NCBI GenBank assembly: GCA_033065855.1
Contig: JAVXUO010001224.1
Span: forward strand, 62,001 to 126,000
DNA length: 64,000 nucleotides
Source: Escallonia rubra
Taxonomy: Eukaryota > Streptophyta > Magnoliopsida > Escalloniales > Escalloniaceae
Direction of reading: 5' to 3'
Made by a program: the position numbers and the translations under genes. The notes beneath the pieces are model-generated. The model saw only the letters and a list, made by a program, of their open reading frames with translations. It was not told the DNA's origin and ran no database searches. Below are positions 58,650-64,000 of the stretch, in pieces (position 1 is the first letter of the stretch; each line of letters begins with the position of its first letter).

Positions 58650-61041
58650 AGCTAGGGTTTTGTGTATTGTCCTTAAACAACCCCTACACTTTAGATAAAA
58701 GCACTTAACTGGAACTTGATGATTGGGTCAACATTGAAAGGTTCGTATAGCCTTCCATCTGATCTGCTACTACCAACCTGAATTGTTTTTTTTTCCAAGA
58801 CTCTATTTTTGTAGACTAGGTTTCATTAATTTGGTCAGGCCTCTGGGTAGGCTGGGCATGCAACCTTTTAGGTTTTATCCTAACGGTTCACCTTAATATA
58901 ATTCTTACTAAAATTTCACCTTTTAACTCTCTTAATTGTTGGGGTGCCTTTGTTTATGATCACCTCTCGTCGGTTTCTGACAGGTGCCAAACTTGGGACC
59001 TTATTTTATCTCATCTCATCCTTATCCCACATCCCTTGATTGTCTTAGGCGACTTAAATTAGATTATGTTTTCTTTTGAAGAAACATGTTCTATTAATTT
59101 CTCCCTCAATCTCGAGTCTTCCACCCTTCCTTTTGCTTAGTCACACCCTTTGGCTCTTTGACTTGCCTTGGTCTAGACCAACTTTTACAATGACTAATCA
59201 ATGTGAAGGCTTAGCTTATAGCTATGCAAAGCTTGACAACGACATAGCTAAAATGGGCCATATCTTACCCGGACACTTAAATTACAAATCTTAGTATACA
59301 AGTCTCAGACCATGCTTCTATTATTCTTAACAATTAGCTAAGGATCTCCCCTTTTTCAGACATCTAAGAAACCAAGCTGCTTGATTCTTACATCCTTATT
59401 GATCTCCTTTGATATTGAGAGCTTGTAAAACTCTGTTTCCCGTATCACCCCTTCACCAATGCTTCTGTTGTGGAAAACTGACGATAAAATCATTAGTTGA
59501 TTGGAGTAAGACTACCTTAATAATATCCCTCCAAGGATCCTTGACACAAGAACTAAGCTCTTGTCTACCCAGGCATCTCTTTTATATCCAACATTACAAG
59601 CTCTAGTGAGCCGCTTCTTTAACCATCTTGACTAGCTTTTAGACTGTAAAGAATCCTTCTGGGCCTAAAAGATGAAAAAGAAGTGGCTCAGAGATGGGAT
59701 TGTGGAACAAAAGTTGCTCACGATCCAACATCTATTAGAAGAATTTGAAGTCATATTAATAGTATTTTGAATGCTAATTGATGTTGAGTCTATTCTTAAG
59801 GGGAGGTTTCAGAGTGCTTCATGGACTATTTTTGCTGACATCTTCTAGAACCCCATCTATCATCAACAAGGTTAGCCTGCCTTGGATGTTCTTTCTCTTG
59901 TTAATGCCATGACTGATTTTAAGCTTGGCACATATTCAAGATCTTAACCGTCCTTTCAATGTTGAGGAAGCAGCTGATGCTCTGTTTGATCTTAACGCCC
60001 TTAGAAGCCTGGTTCTACATTGAATCCTTGCCTTGGTATACCAAAAAGCTTGGACTATTTGCAATTGTCCATCACCGAAAGCAATTGTTTCCTTCCTCAA
60101 CTTTGGCCACTTACTCAACTGAAATTAACTTCTTCTACATCACTTTAATCCTTAAAAACCATCCCCTTCTCGCCATTCTGATTTTCGCACCATCAATTTA
60201 TTAATACTATTTACTAAATTATGTCTAAAGTTTTGGCAAACCATTTTATGCAGACATTTTCCTTCCTTAGTTTTCAAATTCCGAAATGCCTTTGTCGAGG
60301 TAAGGCACATCTCACATATAATTTGGTAGCTCAAGAGCTTATAGAGATTATTTGTACCTAGAATATAGGCAAAGCCAGCGAGCAATCCTGAAACTAGATT
60401 TGAGCAATGCCTTTGACAGATTGCAATTCCTAGATATGGTCCTTATGTCATCTTGATCAATGATACCCTTCGTGGCACATACACTCAAAGTGTGATATTC
60501 ATCAAAGATACTCGATATCTCTGTATATTTTCATCCTCAGTTATATTTTTATCCTCTGCTCAAAAGTTTTCTCAGCTGCCCTATATCAAGTCTAGTCAAT
60601 GAAAGGCATTAAAGCTATCTGCACTGCAAAAGATAATAAAGCTATAACAGATCTCATGTTTGCTGATGACACAATCCTCATCTTCTACTGGATTTACTGA
60701 ACTACGAAATTATCAAAATCCTCTTGGACTTCTACTGCAAGTGCTCGCGCTAGCGAATCAACTTCAATAAATCATATCTATTCACAAGCCCGAATAAGTG
60801 TTCCCTCAGATACTTCATTATGCTTGCTGACTCTTCAACATTCAGTTCTCGAATAAATATGTCACTTATCTTGGGAGCACTTATCATATCGTTGCGTATC
60901 GTAAGTGATTTTTCCAAGCTTTGATTGCGAAAAGTTCTAAAAAAGACGCGAAGGCTTCTTCTCAACAAAGCCGGTAGCACCACACTCATCCCCTCGGTGC
61001 TATCTGGCTTACTAGTATATCATATGCAGTATTTGTCTTTT
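58650..61041 (+). mobile_element. LINE 2 endonuclease and reverse transcriptase region, decayed
   Basis: In shifting plus-strand frames the expected plant L1 order is visible. It runs CWGAFVYDHLSSVSDRCQTW and PLIVLGDLN (58935-59060, endonuclease), the LKNHPLL and SKVLANRF-like region (60150-60245), KLDLSNAFDRL (60390-60425), FADDTILIF (60660-60690, the catalytic Asp pair), RINFNKSYLFTSPNK (60750-60800) and KAGSTTLIPSVLSGLLVYHM (60965-61030). Stops and frame changes are frequent, so it is inactive. A MULE splits it at 61041/61042. Upstream, 57960-58640 probably holds the ORF1 end and linker but is too decayed to annotate. Confidence 0.85.
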
Positions 61042-61221
61042 GGATAAATTACACACGGCCCCCCTGAGGTTTGCCTAAATTACACACGGACCCCCATATC
61101 TTTTTTAATTACTCTCCGCTCCCTGTGGTTTGTCACTGTCTTACATAAAGCCCAGTTCCGTTAAAGAACCGTTAAGAAAAGTTAGGGCACCTTTCAATTA
61201 TTATGATATCCCCAAAATGCC

Positions 61222-61274
61222 CTCTTCTTCTTCTTCTTCTTCTTCTTCTTCTTCTTCTTCTTCTTCTTCTTCTT
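61222..61274. repeat. (CTT)n trinucleotide run
   Basis: About 17 CTT units lie just inside the left TIR of the 1375-bp MULE. Confidence 0.97.
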
Positions 61275-62199
61275 TACAACCCAATGCTTAGCAACTACCG
61301 CCGATGCTCCGCCACTGCCGCCGACGCCTCACCAGAGGCGCGACCTTCGGCGTCCTTGGAGAGGACCTGATCAGATCTGACGACGCATCACCACGCGCTT
61401 CGTGTCTACTCATACGCCCAGCAATGCCAAATCTGGGCTTTTTTTCTTTTTTCAGATTTGCTGTTCTAGAGATAATCAGAGCATCATGGTGGGTTTTGAT
61501 CTGAGGGAAGGAGGCGGATATCAGGGTTCGCGTTTGACTAGAAATGCACCTAGGATAACGGTTCGTGGTGTTTATGTTCGGGCTGAGAGGGCTGTTCGTG
61601 GAGGCGTTACAGCTCCCGTTTTGGCAAGGTTGGCCGGGATTTGGGCACCGGCAGGCCTGTTTGCGGTATTCGGCGTTTGTTCGGTGCTCTTTCCGGTGGC
61701 TTAACTGTTGTCGTCCTTCGCCGGCAGCTGCTCCGGACGTTTCAAGCTCTCCCCGCAGATTTCGTGGCCACCGTTTTTGGGTTGAGGTTGCGGTTGACGA
61801 TGGGGCACTCGCCGGACCGTCGCGAACCACGGTGTAAGACTCCTGCTTGGACTCCTCGTCCACCTCGGACATCTTCGGCGATCAATCGGATCTGAACTGG
61901 AAGGCAAGGATCTGAACCGGATTTGACACAAACACCGTTGTCATGGATTACCGATTGGAGATGGCCTTGGTGCTTGTCGGCCTGGAGCTGGGCAAGCTCG
62001 GCGAGCTCGGCGAGGCGCTGTTCGAGCGAGGAGGCAAGCCGTGAGTGCTGTGATTGGATCTGCGGTGAACTCGGAGGAGAGGGAGACGTGCTTCTGCTCG
62101 AAGATGGAGCAGGTCTGCTCGACGGTGATGGAGGCGGCATCAGCCTGGGCGGTGACCGTGATGGGGCAGGGGCGCGCTTGCGGCGCTGCTTGCTTGGCT

Positions 62200-62201
62200 T
62201 C

Positions 62202-62246
<45 letters not shown>
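62200..62246. repeat. Compound (GT)n-(GA)n microsatellite
   Basis: A short GT run passes directly into a GA run, the same arrangement as at 42951-43056. Confidence 0.95.
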
Positions 62247-62252
<6 letters not shown>

Positions 62253-62416
62253 AGGGGTAAATTAACTTGTTTCTCAGGGGTATTAGCGTCATTTTCTTAC
62301 TTATGTTAATTCTTTGAACGGAAAAATAAAAAAGTGTAGTTTAGTGTAATTAAAAAAGATAAGGGGATCCGTGTGTAATTTAGGCAAACCTCAGGGGGGG
62401 CGTGTGTAATTTACCC

Positions 62417-62760
62417 TTGTCTTTTTCGTATTTATGTCTGTAAGAAGCTAGATTCCATTTCCAGCAACTTCTGATGAGCCGGGGGTGCTAACAGAAGAGG
62501 CTTGCATCTCATCAACTAGACCTTCATGTGCGGCCCTAAGTAAAAAAGGAGGTCGGGTCTTGTCACTTTTTAAACATCGCTTTGCTAGCCAAAAGTAATC
62601 ATAGAATGCACCAATCTGATCCAAACTTGCAAACCCAACAAGTGCTCTATCGGATCTAAGAGTATCTTTTTCCAACTGCTGTCCTCTTTGCAATCTTGTG
62701 CAGAAACTCCATCTTATATACTTCTCGCCCTTGTGTTTGTGTCATCTAGAGTGATCATGG
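62417..62760 (+). mobile_element. LINE 2 C-terminal part after the MULE
   Basis: After the second copy of TTGTCTTTT the LINE resumes with YVCKKLDSISSNF, then GGANRRGLHLINWTF and MCGPK, the post-RT segment seen in plant LINEs (FWWGxxxxxxxIHWINWxxLCxPK). The frame then decays. How far it continues past about 62760 cannot be judged. Confidence 0.75.
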
Positions 62761-63928
62761 AATTAAATACCCCGCAGATCATAGACATAATGATTTTGGA
62801 GAAATGGCTAATTGCCTGGATTTCCTACCCTACTCGTACCCAATCTTTGCAACGCTGTAGTAACATAATTTGCCCGGTTTATCTGGTTACATAGAAACAA
62901 TACTTTTTTATTTATTTATTCAATTTGGGATCACAAGAAAATGTTATGCTCACGCTTGATCTTATTAAGTCTCTAAATCAGTTTTCTGTCCTACCAAATC
63001 ATTCTTCAACCCCTGCCCATAATCCTATCTTTAAACCTTATAATTCTACTGACTTTCGGCAACTTAACTCCCTCTTGTTGTCCTCTCCTTCACAGTGTCA
63101 CTTGCATTCTTTTGTATGGGCAATTACTTCAACCAACCCAAGATAAGGTTTGGTCCCCTAGCCTTTTCGCCATCGACCAGTTTGGGGTTTTTTCAGGCAT
63201 GTTCACCGAGAGATGCCTATGTCATAGGATTCTTGTATTATATTCTTTGGGCTATTATTCATAATTTTCTTCGGTTTATATTATTCAACGATTCTTATTA
63301 TTTATCGTCTTAGATCGAAAATGAAACCTATTCGGATTATAAAAATTCTACTATTGGAGATCTACATACCCTCAGGTTGAAATTATGTACGTGAAGAACA
63401 CTCGTAATAAAGCAAAGATCCAGAAAATCCTCATCCGCGCCCTCTTGCTTATTTTGATCGAGAGCTTTTGTGATCTTCATTTTTTCAATATGATTGTATC
63501 TAGATCTCTAACTCTAGTTTAATATCGTTGTAGCAATCTTAGCGCACTATTTTGTATCGGGATACTAACTTGCTTACTGGTTCAACTTAGTGAATATTAT
63601 CATTATACTTAATAAAAAGAAAAAACTAAGCACCTTGTATGGTTAGTCCTTTTTGCGTCAGATTAACGACGCGTTGCGGCTAAAACATTACTTAAAGCAG
63701 GATTTCTGACATTAGCGGAGATTAAACTGAAATGAAGCTCAGAAACTATACAAAGAGATTTTCTGTTTGGTTCGTGCTGATTCGCTGAGGTAAGCTTCTA
63801 AATCAAAATCTTCTGAATTATACTTCTTCCCCAAAATTAAGCACAACCGAAAACATATGAGTTTAAATTGTCTGAAATTTTACGGTCTGATTCGCAGCTT
63901 TGGGGTGTTGATTGATTTCATCATTCAA
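62761..63928. other. Possible LINE 2 tail and promoter/leader of the next gene
   Basis: 62761-63300 may be the rest of LINE 2, but no motif is clear. 63600-63928 should hold the promoter and leader of the gene starting at 63929. A likely leader intron runs 63790-63897 (donor GAG/GTAAGC, acceptor TTCGCAG/CTT). Confidence 0.45.
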
Positions 63929-64000
63929 ATGGAGGTGGAAGCAATGAAAAAGATGCCCTTACCGGAAGCATTTATTGATTTCCTCAATGAGAACGGGCTT
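63929..64000 (+). CDS. 5' end of an unidentified gene, cut by the window end
   Basis: The first ATG after a probable leader intron opens 24 codons without a stop, MEVEAMKKMPLPEAFIDFLN then ENGL, continuing past the window. Base composition and codons look like a normal plant exon. The phrase LPEAFxxFLxENG is weakly reminiscent of the start of plant NOP2/Sun-type RNA methyltransferases, but 24 residues are too few to assign this. The start is chosen because it is the first ATG after the acceptor at 63897. Confidence 0.55.
   Translation, partial: MEVEAMKKMPLPEAFIDFLNENGL

Larger units (their letters stand above)
61042..62416. mobile_element. Non-autonomous MULE, 1375 bp, inserted in LINE 2
   Basis: It is flanked by identical 9-bp copies TTGTCTTTT (61033-61041 and 62417-62425). 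TIRs of about 75 bp start GGATAAATTACACACGG on the left and GGGTAAATTACACACGC (inverted) on the right and share CCTGAGGTTTGCCTAAATTA. The interior is markedly GC-rich compared with its surroundings, with a (CTT)n run (61222-61274), a GT/GA run (about 62200-62246) and long open frames on both strands (for example 61288-61872 minus, 194 residues). No transposase is present. The GC-rich interior could be a captured gene piece, but I do not recognise it. Confidence 0.92.

Noticed and set aside
61288-61872. 194-residue protein on the minus strand of the small MULE
   Set aside because: It is GC-rich and overlapped by long frames on the other strand, with no recognised domain. Kept only as a possible captured fragment.

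Overview
This is a plant nuclear window, most likely from a eudicot. The genes have many short exons with GT..AG introns, the intergenic DNA is AT-rich, and it is full of nested transposons. The species cannot be fixed from sequence alone. Exons were joined by eye from splice signals and protein-family resemblance, so every multi-exon model is a prediction.

Three host genes can be reconstructed completely, all on the minus strand. They are RPN10, the ubiquitin receptor of the 26S proteasome (16139-22216, 10 exons, 400 aa); an MLO-family seven-transmembrane protein (32178-39472, 14 exons, 561 aa); and a small single-domain rhodanese/sulfurtransferase of the STR16/18 type (43745-47362, 6 exons, 133 aa). 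The first coding exon of another plus-strand gene begins at 63929 and runs off the window. At the left edge lies a frameshifted ALOG (LSH/G1-type) gene remnant (163-515), followed by an RPA-like OB-fold remnant (about 1727-2150).

Mobile DNA dominates the rest. (a) A LINE on the minus strand, recognisable in pieces between 13.3 and 4.8 kb, is cut by a 244-bp MULE-type MITE with 9-bp target duplications, a 487-bp TRIM element, and a 4.86-kb element with about 260-bp terminal inverted repeats that carries a damaged wall-associated-kinase-like gene (a Pack-MULE candidate). Removing the last element restores the LINE reading frame exactly. (b) A 1.26-kb LTR-like sequence lies at 24.4-25.6 kb and has repeated GTCGAC palindromes. 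(c) A TIR element with GTGTCC-rich ends sits in the largest intron of the rhodanese gene. (d) An apparently complete 5.84-kb Mutator-like element (47624-53461) has 9-bp target duplications, roughly 115-bp TIRs, a spliced MURA-type transposase gene and, convergent to it, a two-exon gene for a small GRF-zinc-finger protein with a C-terminal membrane segment. (e) A second LINE on the plus strand (about 58.65-62.8 kb) is interrupted by a 1.38-kb MULE with a 9-bp target duplication.

The most notable item is the complete MULE. Its two convergent genes are arranged like mudrA/mudrB of maize MuDR, but a GRF-zinc-finger/membrane protein occupies the second position. One end of this element lies only about 260 bp upstream of the start codon of the rhodanese gene, so it may affect that gene's promoter. 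The remaining intergenic stretches hold microsatellites, short TIR elements and unrecognised AT-rich DNA.
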